13,906 nucleotides of DNA from contig JALLAP010000357.1 of assembly GCA_036939355.1 (NCBI GenBank), positions 1 to 13,906 of the forward strand, given 5' to 3'. The translations under genes were made by a program, and so were the position numbers. Positions 6,793 to 13,906 of the stretch are shown here, in pieces (the stretch's first letter is position 1; every line of letters starts with the position of its first letter). Origin of the DNA: Thalassiosira profunda. Its lineage: Eukaryota > Bacillariophyta > Thalassiosirophyceae > Thalassiosirales > Thalassiosiraceae. Below the pieces are notes generated by a model that searched no databases, was not told where the DNA came from, and saw only the letters and a list, made by a program, of their open reading frames with translations.

Positions 6793-9119
6793 ACCGTCAG
6801 GAGTCCCACCGCATCTACCTCCAAATCTTCGCCCCGCGGAGCGCTGGCGACGGTGCATCCCGCTCCGCCCCCACATTGCACCGGCACAGCTCCCACGACG
6901 TCCATCCTCCCGACTACCCCACCGCGCCCACGTGCCTTTATCAATTCGACGCCTCCGAATCGTCGTCGCACTCGTTCTCGTCGCTGTCGACGTTCAACTC
7001 CGCGGCGCCGCCGCAGCACAGTCGGCACAATGCCGGGCAGCCAGCGAGGAATCGGCCCGGGGGAATTCCGCAAACGACCACCACCTCCGCGGCGGTGCGG
7101 CTGACCGACAAGGCGCGGGCGGGGGACGTGACGGCGCTGCTCCGGGGGAAGTTCGGGCTGCCCTCCGCGCCGAGCCAGAGGGTTGGTTCTCCGCAGCGGA
7201 ATAAATCGCCTGCGCGCCCGTCTTATGGAGGCAGTTACCCGAACGATGCAAAAGAGGATGCGGAGGAAGAGGAGGTGGATGCGTTGGTGCTTGTTGGTAC
7301 TCTCGAGGCTATGCCGAGGGGATACCTGCGGTTCGAGCACGAGGAGCTGTTAGAGGAGCAACAGAGATTGGAGATGATTCGTCACTTTCGGTCTCAACCA
7401 GAGAATGAGCACACGCTGGCGCAGCAGCATGTCCCGAATGCACACTCGGCCAGAGCGAGGGAGAATTCGGAAGAGACTGTGGTTGCAGGCAATCACGAGG
7501 ATGCGGTCCTATCGCTGGCGAAGAAGATGGCGCATCTGCCTGTGTCGGAATCGGCAGCCACGGTGCAAGCCTCGGGGGCGGAGCCGGGATGGGTTTCTTC
7601 GGCGCTGTTGGCCCCGGCAAGCAGCGGCGAGGGCAGCGCCGGAGCGTTCACCGCCCCCGACGGGGAAGACAATCTGTCGCCGTTGGGGGCTTCCACGAGG
7701 GGTGCCAGCGGCGGCGCCATAGGTTTGGACCTTTCCTCCTCTCGTGGCGCCGCCCTTGTGGGACGAGGGCCCGGCCGCACCCAGTGGGGCATGCTGCGAG
7801 GCGAAATCGACTTTTCATCGTCACGGGGGAAGATGGCGCTGGCCTCAGATCTGTCGCCTGCCGCGCCTCTTCCCCGCGAGGATCCTGCGTTGGCTTCTCC
7901 AGAACCAATCCATGTTGTGAGAACCGTCTTGCCCGAGGAGCATCCGCTGCAAGTGCGGGACGAAATGATGGTGGAGCTGCGCAACATTCGGCGAAGGGCC
8001 GAGGAGGAAATGGGATTTTACCTAGCGGAGGACGCGGTCCAACGTCCAGGCCCGCAGCCGAGCTTTCGCTTCTATTTTCAACCCTGCAGTCCGCTGGGGG
8101 GCGCGGGGCCTTCGTCGCATTCGCCCAAAATATAAAGCACCCCCGCCTTCGTCGACCTTGAGGGCTACTGCACTGCGGAAGAAGAGAGCGATAGTGACCA
8201 CGATGATGACGACGATAGCAATTGTGGCGAGGAGGGGAAAACGGATGAAGGCGATGGAATGCCCTCGCAGATGCGCCAGTTGATAATGGAGAAAAGGCGC
8301 ATCGCAATGCTTCGAGAGTTATCGGACCCCACATTTCTCGTGTCAGGGTATTTGCTCCAACAAAGCTGGCGGGATCCCAACGTCTGGCGACGAGTGTACT
8401 GCGTGCTGTCGGAAGATCACATGTGGGTCATAGGGNGCCACACTTTCCGGGCATTCAATTCCGCCTCTTTCCGTGTGTGGGTGACGTCGCTGTCGGACAA
8501 CATCGCCCAAAAGCATAACGATGGAATGATGGACCTTGCCAACTTGATTGCAGAGGAGGAGACACTGGCTCGTTGCAAACGCATGGATGACGTTGCGATA
8601 GCCGCTGTCGAGGCGACTGAAGGAAACAGAGAACTCGCAATGAATATTGTTCGATTTGGCATGGCTGTGGCGGCGTTTAGAGAGCTCTGTCGCCATGTCA
8701 ACGATTTGCTGGTCCAGCACAGGAATCGGGGAGGCGTGTTGAACGTCCAGACGAGGGTTGGCGGCAAACACAAGGCGGCCCCGCCGTCGTCGCTTACTGC
8801 AGCCCAACGAGCGAAAAACGCTGAGCATGAGGGTTTGATATCCAGCGTTTGGGAAGATGCGCGGACAGTTGCGTCCAAGTCTGCTCAGCTGCTCCATGCG
8901 CTTGCGTCGCTCGAACACAGCCAGTTGATTGACGAGGGAGGAGAAGAAAAAGATGCCCCAGATGCCAGCGCTCTGATGAAGGGGTTAGTTGAAGAGCAAA
9001 AAATTGTTCAGGCCAAGCTGGCCAAACACTGGGAGCTCCACGAGGACAGTGACGACCTCCCTTCGATGCATTTGTTTGATTCCCTTCTACAGAAACTCCA
9101 AGCATCGCTGAAGAGCTGA
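6789..9119 (+). CDS. PH-domain protein, interrupted by an in-frame TAA and an assembly N
   Basis: One frame runs from ATG 6789 to TGA 9117-9119 except for TAA at 8133-8135. The first part (448 codons) is largely disordered: Ser/Pro/Ala-rich, an acidic block KEDAEEEEVDALVLVG, then helical patches such as FEHEELLEEQQRLEMIRHFR and RDEMMVELRNIRRRAEEEM. After the stop the same frame stays open: an acidic stretch (EEESDSDHDDDDD), then VSGYLLQQSWRDPNVWRRVYCVLSEDHMWVI, the start of a pleckstrin-homology domain. HTFRAFNSASFRVWVTSLSDNI follows, the closing strand and helix with its invariant Trp. PH domains bind phosphoinositides or protein partners at membranes. The middle of the domain is missing exactly at the N (8436). 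The C-terminal 200 residues are helical. The TAA may lie in an unrecognised intron: 8037-8162 would be 126 nt and in frame, but its donor GTCCAA is poor. Otherwise these are two genes or an error. Confidence 0.6.
8133..8135 (+). other. In-frame TAA splitting the PH-domain gene
   Basis: The stop is flanked on both sides by open frame in the same register: 448 codons before it and a continuous frame of 327 codons after it. No strong GTRAGT donor lies shortly upstream. The nearest usable acceptor downstream is CCTTGAG ending at 8162. A GC-type donor GCAAGT at 7949 with an acceptor ending at 8137 would also keep frame. Confidence 0.7.
8436..8436. other. Ambiguous base N, probable collapsed gap inside the PH domain
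   Basis: The only N in the window falls between the early strands of the PH domain (...CVLSEDHMWVIG) and its last strand and helix (HTFRAFNSASFRVWVTSL). A normal PH domain needs several tens of residues between these parts, and they are absent here. The sequence therefore reads as if a stretch had been lost and replaced by one N. Confidence 0.7.
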
Positions 9120-9253
9120 GCACACTCATGCTCAACAATGGCCGGGAGACAAAACAATCAACATCTATCCTTATGAACAATGGCAGTTTTGTATGAATGC
9201 AAAATGATTCTCGACGAGTCACTTCCATCCTGACTGCCTCAGCTTTCAGCTTC
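9120..9253. other. Convergent 3' gap between PH-domain and PT-repeat genes
   Basis: These 134 bp separate two facing stop codons. The sequence is AT-richer than its neighbours. It holds AACAATGG (9134-9141) echoed by GAACAATGGC (9175-9184), and no coding signal. Confidence 0.6.
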
Positions 9254-10239
9254 TTAGTTGGGACTCTCAGTAGGACTCAGCGTCGGCGAAAGCGTTGGAC
9301 TCAAAGACGGCGAGAGGGTCGGAGATAGAGTCGGCGAAAGCTGCGTGGCAATTGGGCAGAGGGATGTGTAAGTGACGAGAGTGAACAGCAAGCCAAGCTT
9401 TCACCGAATTTGCAGAAAGATCTCTTACCGTAGGACTCAATGATGGCGAGATTGTTGGTGCCCCGCCCGTCGGCGAGAGGCTGGGTTCGAGCGTGGGCTC
9501 GAGCGTCTATAAAGAGAAGTAGACGGAAGGATGATGTGAGTACATCGCACTTTCAACTGGCGAGAAGTCAAAGGAAGTAGCTGGAATTCACTCACTGGCT
9601 CCAGAGTCGGAAGAAGGGATGGGGCGAGGGTGGCTGAAAGATCGAAGTGGTCAGTAAAGCAAATGACGCTGCAAAGTCTGAAGCAATGAATCGATACTCA
9701 CGAAGCAGAGTGGGCTCAAGGGTACTGAGATAACGAGAGAATACCATGTCAGTTGTGCGCTCTGGCTGAGAAATCAAAGGGCTCGTTTCAGGCAAGGCTC
9801 CGATACTCACGGGGTCTCCGTCGGCGTCTCCGTGGGGAACGCCGTTGGCTCGACAGTCGGCACATTGGTCGGGACAATTGTTGGCACGACGGTACTGCAC
9901 GTAACGGGCAGTGTCTATCAATGAACATTTCCATATCAAGAAGCAAGACATTTGGCGAGCTCGAAACTACTCACGGCATGAGGGTCGGTTGGACGGTGGG
10001 GAACCCGGTGGGCTCGGCCGTCGGAATGAACGTCCTGCAATATACACCATGACATCGAGGGATTAGAAAACCCGTTGCATTCAATGGATCAATAGTAAGA
10101 AGTTGCAGACTTACGGAGCCTCTGTGGGGAACAGCGTCGGTTCATACGTTGTGGGAGCCAGTCTGTAGAGGAGAAGAAAGAAGGCGATGTGAGCAAACCA
10201 CAATCAATAAGGATCGATACGATGTAGTGCATAACTCAC
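9254..10239 (-). repeat. Pro-Thr tetrapeptide repeat encoded by an array of small exons
   Basis: Within 986 bp, seven exons of 48, 60, 84, 23, 38, 78 and 87 nt each encode a run of PTxx/PSxx units. Introns alternate at 77, 80, 80, 86, 68, 89 and 88 nt. The first four introns split a codon after its second base (AC|A, CC|G, CC|T, CC|T). The 48-, 60- and 84-nt exons are whole multiples of 12 nt, the length of one repeat unit. Skipping any of these three keeps the reading frame. The last exon is the most regular (LSPT/LSPS repeated) and the earlier ones are more diverged. Confidence 0.85.
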
Positions 10240-11294
10240 GTCGGTATGCTCGTCGTGGGCGAGTAGCTTGGAGAGGCCGTCGGGAAGTAGGTCGGCTGGC
10301 AAGTGCAAACCTTGATCATGCCGCCGCCACCCCAGGAACCGCCCCACTGGAGCTCCCGCTCCTTCTCTTTCTTTCCGCTGGTATCCCTCGCCTTCTTTCC
10401 ATTCTTTGGGCCTTCCGACGCGGCGCCAAGCTGGCGCGTCTTCCGTCCTCCCCACCCGCCGCTGCCCCACGACGAGACGGGAGCGCTCGGCGCCGGCACC
10501 AGCACGCAGGGGCACTCTCGGGGCTTGATCGGGATCTGCCACCCGCCGCCGCCCCATCCACCACCACCTGAATCCTTGGCGGACTTGCCGCCGGTCTTGC
10601 CGCTCTTCCCTCCTCCTCCGCCGCCGCCTCTGGACCACCCGGGCCCTTCGTAGGGAATGGTGTGGAGGCGGTCGCTCCAGTGCTTGCCCCGCTTGGGCTT
10701 GCCGCCGCGGCCCTTCTTCTTCTTCCCTTTCTTGGCGCGGCCCGCCTTCTTCTTGCTCTTCTTGTTGCCGCCCTTCTTCTTCTTCTTCTTGCCGCCGCCG
10801 CCGCTGTTTCGCTTGTTCTTGCCGCCGCTGCCGTACTGCTCCACGATGTCCTCGACCGCCAGCGACGACTGCTGCTTCTTCGCGCCCTTCTTCGTGGCGC
10901 CGTCGCGATTCCTCGAAGCGATCGAAGCGACCTGTGCGGCGCCGCCGGGGCTGCCGTCGTCCTCGCTGCCGCCGCCGCGTTTCTTCGTTCCCGCCGCGCG
11001 CTGCAGCTGCCCCTCGTCACCATCCGATGCCTGCGAAGACTGCCTCTTCTTAGCATTCTTCTTCTTCGCCAGACCCCTCGTCGAGGCCGCCGCGGCGGCG
11101 TCCGATTGGCCCTTCAACGGCAGCGCCCGCGCGGCCGCGTGACCGACGGGTGCGTCGGTAGATATGCCGTCTCGCGGCACATCAATGTACGCCGCGTCGG
11201 CAGGACTGACTCCGCAGACGACGGCCACGGTGGCGCCGAGGGCGCACATTGCCAGCGCCGCCCGCGACGCACGCCTCCTCCTCATGGGACGCAT
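9254..11294 (-). CDS. Secreted Lys/Gly/Trp-rich protein with multi-exon Pro-Thr repeat tail (silica-protein-like composition)
   Basis: Eight exons (11294-10240, 10162-10115, 10034-9975, 9894-9811, 9724-9702, 9633-9596, 9506-9429, 9340-9254) join in frame to 490 aa. All seven introns (68-89 nt) start GTGAGT, GTAAGT or GTAAGA and end YAG. Layout: signal peptide 1-34 (core ALAMCALGATVAVVCGV, cleavage PADA|AY); a region with RxL motifs (RAL 56-58, RGL 73-75) and KKK/SSQ patches; a Lys-rich block 159-204; a Gly/Trp block 206-324 with eight Trp (GGGGWGGGGW, SSWGSGGWGG, QWGGSWGG) and CPC; then CTC at 330-332. The tail from about 334 to 489 repeats P-T/S-x-x (for example EPTLFPTEAPT, LSPTLSPTLSPS). 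Lys-rich plus Trp/Gly-rich domains with RxL sites recall diatom cingulins and silaffins. PT repeats are common in stramenopile surface proteins and may be O-glycosylated. No homology to any named protein can be claimed. A cell-wall or extracellular matrix role is inferred. Confidence 0.82.
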
Positions 11295-11686
11295 CGCTGA
11301 TCCCTATGATCGTTGCTGCGCCTCCAGTCTTTGCCTTGTCTACGTCGGATGCGCGCCACTCTTGAAAGATGCACTGACGTGCCCTCACAAAAACTGTAGC
11401 TGGGTGATCGATTGTTGCAATTGAATAGAAGTGGACGAGGCTACGAATCGATTGCCTTGACGCTCTTGAGGCTCCGATGCGGGAGCCAACGGATGGGGAA
11501 GAGGAAGGTGAACGTGAATCGAGCCACACCTTCCTGTAGCCCAGCAAGCCTGAAAGAAGGGGAGAGGAGGAGGCAAACGCCGTTCAGCTTCACAGTCAAA
11601 AAGGTATCCTTACGTAGGAATAGTACATAAGACATTACGAGAGAGAGAGACCTAAAGAATTTTTTCCGTTTGGACGATTCCCTTCC

Positions 11687-11717
11687 TTGCCGCCTTGCCT
11701 TGCCGCCTTGCCTTGCC
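11687..11717. repeat. Tandem repeat, 13-bp unit, 2.4 copies
   Basis: TTGCCGCCTTGCC occupies 11687-11699 and 11700-11712 exactly, followed by TTGCC (11713-11717). Within each unit the CCTTGCC/TTGCC words also repeat, so the run is a pyrimidine-rich minisatellite-like tract on the + strand. Confidence 0.8.
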
Positions 11718-11844
11718 CCAAACCAAACACCCTCCTTGGCCCAGGAGAGCGCGTGGGTCCAGCGGTCGGTCTGTGTCTATGGTTTGCTTTGGGGGCTCGT
11801 TTAGTAGGCAACTCCCCAGAGGATCAGTGAAGTTTCATCTGTTC

Positions 11845-11866
11845 TGACATACCAATGACATACCAA
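11845..11866. repeat. Tandem duplication of an 11-bp unit
   Basis: TGACATACCAA is present at 11845-11855 and again at 11856-11866 with no mismatch. It lies in the gene-free stretch and no function is apparent. Confidence 0.8.
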
Positions 11867-12035
11867 GGCCTAATCATGCAAGTAACATGTATTGAGGAAC
11901 AGCAAAGGCATCAACACATTCGCTAGCAATCAAAGCCTTGTATTCATAATACTGGAGGATCAATGAATCCATTCCTTAGCTCTCTTCCAGGTTGGCACAT
12001 CACGGAACCAACATGCACCGACACACCGCATCCAA

Positions 12036-13530
12036 TCAATCATCTTTCTTCTTCTTGAGCCGGAAGCAATAGATGTCCAGCTTTCCGCAGATTTGGTCGA
12101 TTGTCACGTTCACCCACCTCAACATGCGGAAGGCGTACCAGAAGCAAAGAACTCCCAACACGAAGTCCGCTCCCATCTTCGAGAGGTTGTCGTCGAATCG
12201 GATCCATATGGCCGCGAGCAAGAACGGCGCCGCGTCCCATTGCACCGCCGAATAAGCCATTTTGGCCATGCTGAACACAATCATCTTCTTCGTCAGCAGC
12301 GAATACGCCAGTCCTAGGGTCACCGAGAGGTATCGAGTTCGCACCGCATTGGGTGGGACGGCAAAGGCGGCAGCTCCGAGCGCAAACGGGGTCAGAAGCT
12401 TCGACAGGGCATTGAGACGCCGCTCCCTGACTTCTCCGGGATACAGGGAGCTGCTGGCCAGGTGCGGATGGAACATGACTCGTTTGATTGAGAGAATCAT
12501 CAGGGTGACGGACATGACGCCCCAGGCCGCCATAATGAAATATCGAAGCTCCAATTCCTGCACCACCGGCGGTAGCTGCTGGGCCACTGGATAGTAGGGA
12601 TCCAGCGGCGCCAACACCTCCTCCATTGTTCTGTGGTACACGGCCTCCCTATCCAAGAAGCTGTTGATTATCGTGATGATGCCGATCGAATAGTTCACTT
12701 CCGTCACTCCGCACCATTTCCCCGCGCAGTGGGGCAAGACGTGCGTGTGATACTCCTCCCACTGCGCCATGAAGAAGGCGAATTGGAGGGTGGTTTGAAG
12801 GAGCACGTACCAGTACGTGCCGCCAATCATCAGGTAGGATCCCACGGTGGACATGAAGAAGAGGGTGCATATGCAATCGAATCCGTGGTCGCTGCGCAAT
12901 GACATCACTCTGGGTTAGACAATGATTTGACCACGTTGATGGTCGTCGTTCACCACACATGATGAGTACTCACAACAGCTGCCCCAACGGAGAGCTGCTC
13001 CCCGTCCTCCGCGCCTGCTTCCCGTCCATGCAATCCAGCGTGTAATACGCGATGGTGCACCATCCCGCGAGCAGCACCACCCAATCGGGCGGGCTGAGAT
13101 CAAAATCCGGCGAATGCCACCACAAGATGCCGTACGCCACGCCGCAGTGCAGGCCCCCGAGCGTCGTGACCATGTTGGGCGCCATCCACAGGGGGAGGAG
13201 GGACGTGAGGTACGTCCACGTCGGGTTCAGGAAGTCGTCGAGGTGGGTGTACCCTCCCGATTTGTACTTGTGGGTGACAATGAAGTGGAGGCCGTGGAGG
13301 GAGATGTTCCCCGATTCGACGGGGGGCTCGGAGAGGAAGCAGGGAGTCAGCGTCTCGTCGCGCGGCTCGTCCACTTCTCCGCCGGCTTTGCCCGGAGGTG
13401 CAGCGTCGTTGGTGGGCGAGGTGTCAAGCTCGTCCATGAATTCATCTGGGATATCGATGCTGTTGATCATTTTTGTAGTAGCCCGGCCGGGCCGCCTGAT
13501 GGCCACGGTGGACCTCGTCGATACCGGCAT
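12036..13530 (-). CDS. CDP-alcohol phosphatidyltransferase family: choline/ethanolamine phosphotransferase
   Basis: Two exons, 13530-12974 and 12891-12036, flank an 82-nt intron (12892-12973, GTGAGT...GCGCAG, with CTAAC branch-like element) and give 470 aa. The intron splits the catalytic site. Joining restores D169-G-x2-A-R-x8-G183-x3-D187-x3-D191, the full CDP-alcohol phosphotransferase signature ([23 protein letters not shown]). The family moves phosphocholine or phosphoethanolamine from its CDP ester to diacylglycerol in the ER, the last step of the Kennedy pathway. Other family blocks are WMAPNMVTTLG before the site and AQWEEYHTHVLP after it. Many hydrophobic helices fill the rest. The C-terminus KKKKDD carries a KKxx ER-retrieval signal. 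Choline versus ethanolamine preference cannot be read from the sequence. Residues 1-60 are polar and probably cytosolic. The start ATG (CACCATGCC) has A at -3; a longer frame to 13683 lacks support. Confidence 0.94.
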
Positions 13531-13707
13531 GGTGAGGAGTGGGGTGGGGTGGAGGAGGATGGGACTTCTGCACCCAGGATAGCCGCGGCCGCGAGGAGGA
13601 GGCAGGGCGGAGGTAGGTAGGGGCGGGGAAATTAAGGCTTGCAAAAAGTGCCACAGCCACCAGCCAACGACAAAATCAGGCACCGCCTCCCCTCACCCGC
13701 CCAGACC
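13531..13707. promoter_or_regulatory. Compact divergent promoter region (phosphotransferase / beta-adaptin)
   Basis: Only 177 bp separate the two start codons. The sequence is GC-rich, with purine-rich runs on the + strand (GGTGAGGAGTGGGGTGGGG), and has no evident TATA box. Both ATGs have A at -3. Both core promoters and both 5' UTRs must fit here. Confidence 0.5.
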
Positions 13708-13906
13708 ATGGCGTCCCATTACCCCCCGAACAACATGCCGGTCCCCGGCGGGCCGGGCATGCACCCCGGCGGTCCGGGCGCCCCTCCCGGGGGAGCCCCC
13801 GGCGGACCCGGCCGCGACGAATCCTACTTTACCGAGACGAAGAAGGGGGAGGTGAACGAGCTCCGCCAGCTCCTCCGCACCTTCGGCACCGAGCGGGACA
13901 AGCAGC
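13708..13906 (+). CDS. AP-complex beta subunit (beta-adaptin), N-terminal part, truncated by window edge
   Basis: The ATG at 13708 lies in an ideal context (GACCATGGCG), and the frame is open to the window end (66 codons). After a Gly/Pro/Met-rich leader of about 36 residues (GGPGMHPGGPGAPPGG...) comes ESYFTETKKGEVNELRQLL. This matches the conserved start of AP-1/AP-2 beta adaptins (xxYFTTxKKGEIxELKxEL). Beta-adaptins form the trunk of clathrin adaptor complexes that sort cargo at the trans-Golgi or plasma membrane. The Gly/Pro-rich leader is not usual for the family. Which AP complex it belongs to cannot be decided from this fragment. Confidence 0.8.
   Translation, partial: MASHYPPNNMPVPGGPGMHPGGPGAPPGGAPGGPGRDESYFTETKKGEVNELRQLLRTFGTERDKQ

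Larger units (their letters stand above)
11295..12035. other. 741-bp region without a convincing gene; short tandem repeats
   Basis: This is upstream of the secreted-protein gene and downstream of the phosphotransferase stop. Open frames here are short, lack conserved motifs and look like chance. Repeats seen: (GA)n near 11640-11651, a 13-bp unit TTGCCGCCTTGCC repeated 2.4 times (11687-11717), and TGACATACCAA twice in tandem (11845-11866). I found no tRNA B box, snRNA-like core or other RNA gene. It presumably contains the promoter of the leftward gene at its left end. Confidence 0.5.

Noticed and set aside
6426..7340. Minus-strand frame of 304 codons opposite the PH-gene 5' part
   Set aside because: The product is Arg/Pro/Gly-rich low complexity, crosses the promoter and the first exon of the coiled-coil gene in another frame, and has no recognisable domain.
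9254..10239. CRISPR-like or satellite array because of regularly spaced repeats
   Set aside because: The regular spacing comes from small exons coding for PTxx separated by introns with proper splice sites; repeats differ in DNA and agree in protein.
10662..11300. Long + strand open frame (212 codons) opposite the secreted-protein gene
   Set aside because: It is the GC-rich antisense of the Lys/Gly-rich exon; its Leu/Arg/Ala-rich product mirrors that composition and has no motif. The minus strand has a signal peptide and consistent splicing.
11412..11630. 72-codon + frame in the gene-free stretch
   Set aside because: No motif, poor context, overlaps other random frames; composition does not differ from non-coding flanks.
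1..13906. Bacterial or mobile-element interpretation
   Set aside because: Spliceosomal introns, eukaryotic-type EF-1alpha, ER signals and adaptin exclude bacteria; no transposase, terminal repeats or integrase seen.

Overview
This is nuclear DNA from a eukaryote, most likely a photosynthetic stramenopile (an ochrophyte alga; a diatom or close relative is possible, but no species can be named). The genes are interrupted by short introns of about 60-150 nt, mostly GTGAGT/GTAAGT...YAG. Two or three predicted proteins begin with a signal peptide followed by Phe at the predicted cleavage site (GA|FTAP, SA|FQ), which is the ASAFAP-type plastid-targeting signature of algae with secondary red plastids. 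Other products include an EF-1alpha, an ER-type PDI, a CDP-alcohol phosphotransferase and an AP-complex beta adaptin.

Layout from left to right: EF-1alpha 3' end (+, 1-407); bestrophin/VCCN-like chloride channel (-, 442-1722, 2 introns); plastid-targeted phosphate-carrier-like mitochondrial carrier family protein (+, 2177-3442, no intron); small ER PDI ending in KDEF (-, 3529-4250, 1 intron); plastid-targeted atypical SDR (+, 4487-5780, 2 introns); 101-aa coiled-coil protein (-, 6000-6454, 1 intron); PH-domain protein (+, 6789-9119, with an internal stop and one N); secreted Lys/Gly/Trp-rich protein with a Pro-Thr repeat tail (-, 9254-11294, 7 introns); a 741-bp stretch with no convincing gene; choline/ethanolamine phosphotransferase (-, 12036-13530, 1 intron); AP beta-adaptin 5' end (+, 13708-end). 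The first eight genes alternate strictly in strand, so promoters are shared head-to-head regions (177-454 bp) and 3' ends face each other 34-219 bp apart. This is a very compact layout.

The genes do not form an obvious pathway. Three products (channel, carrier, SDR) look plastid-directed. Two look ER/secretory (PDI with KDEF; CDP-alcohol transferase with KKDD). One looks secreted.

The most interesting gene is the secreted one at 9254-11294. It has a signal peptide, RxL motifs, a Lys-rich block, a Gly/Trp block and a Pro-Thr tail split into seven small exons. This composition resembles diatom silica-associated proteins (cingulins/silaffins), but that link is inference from composition only. 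All splice sites were assigned by eye from consensus and reading-frame continuity.
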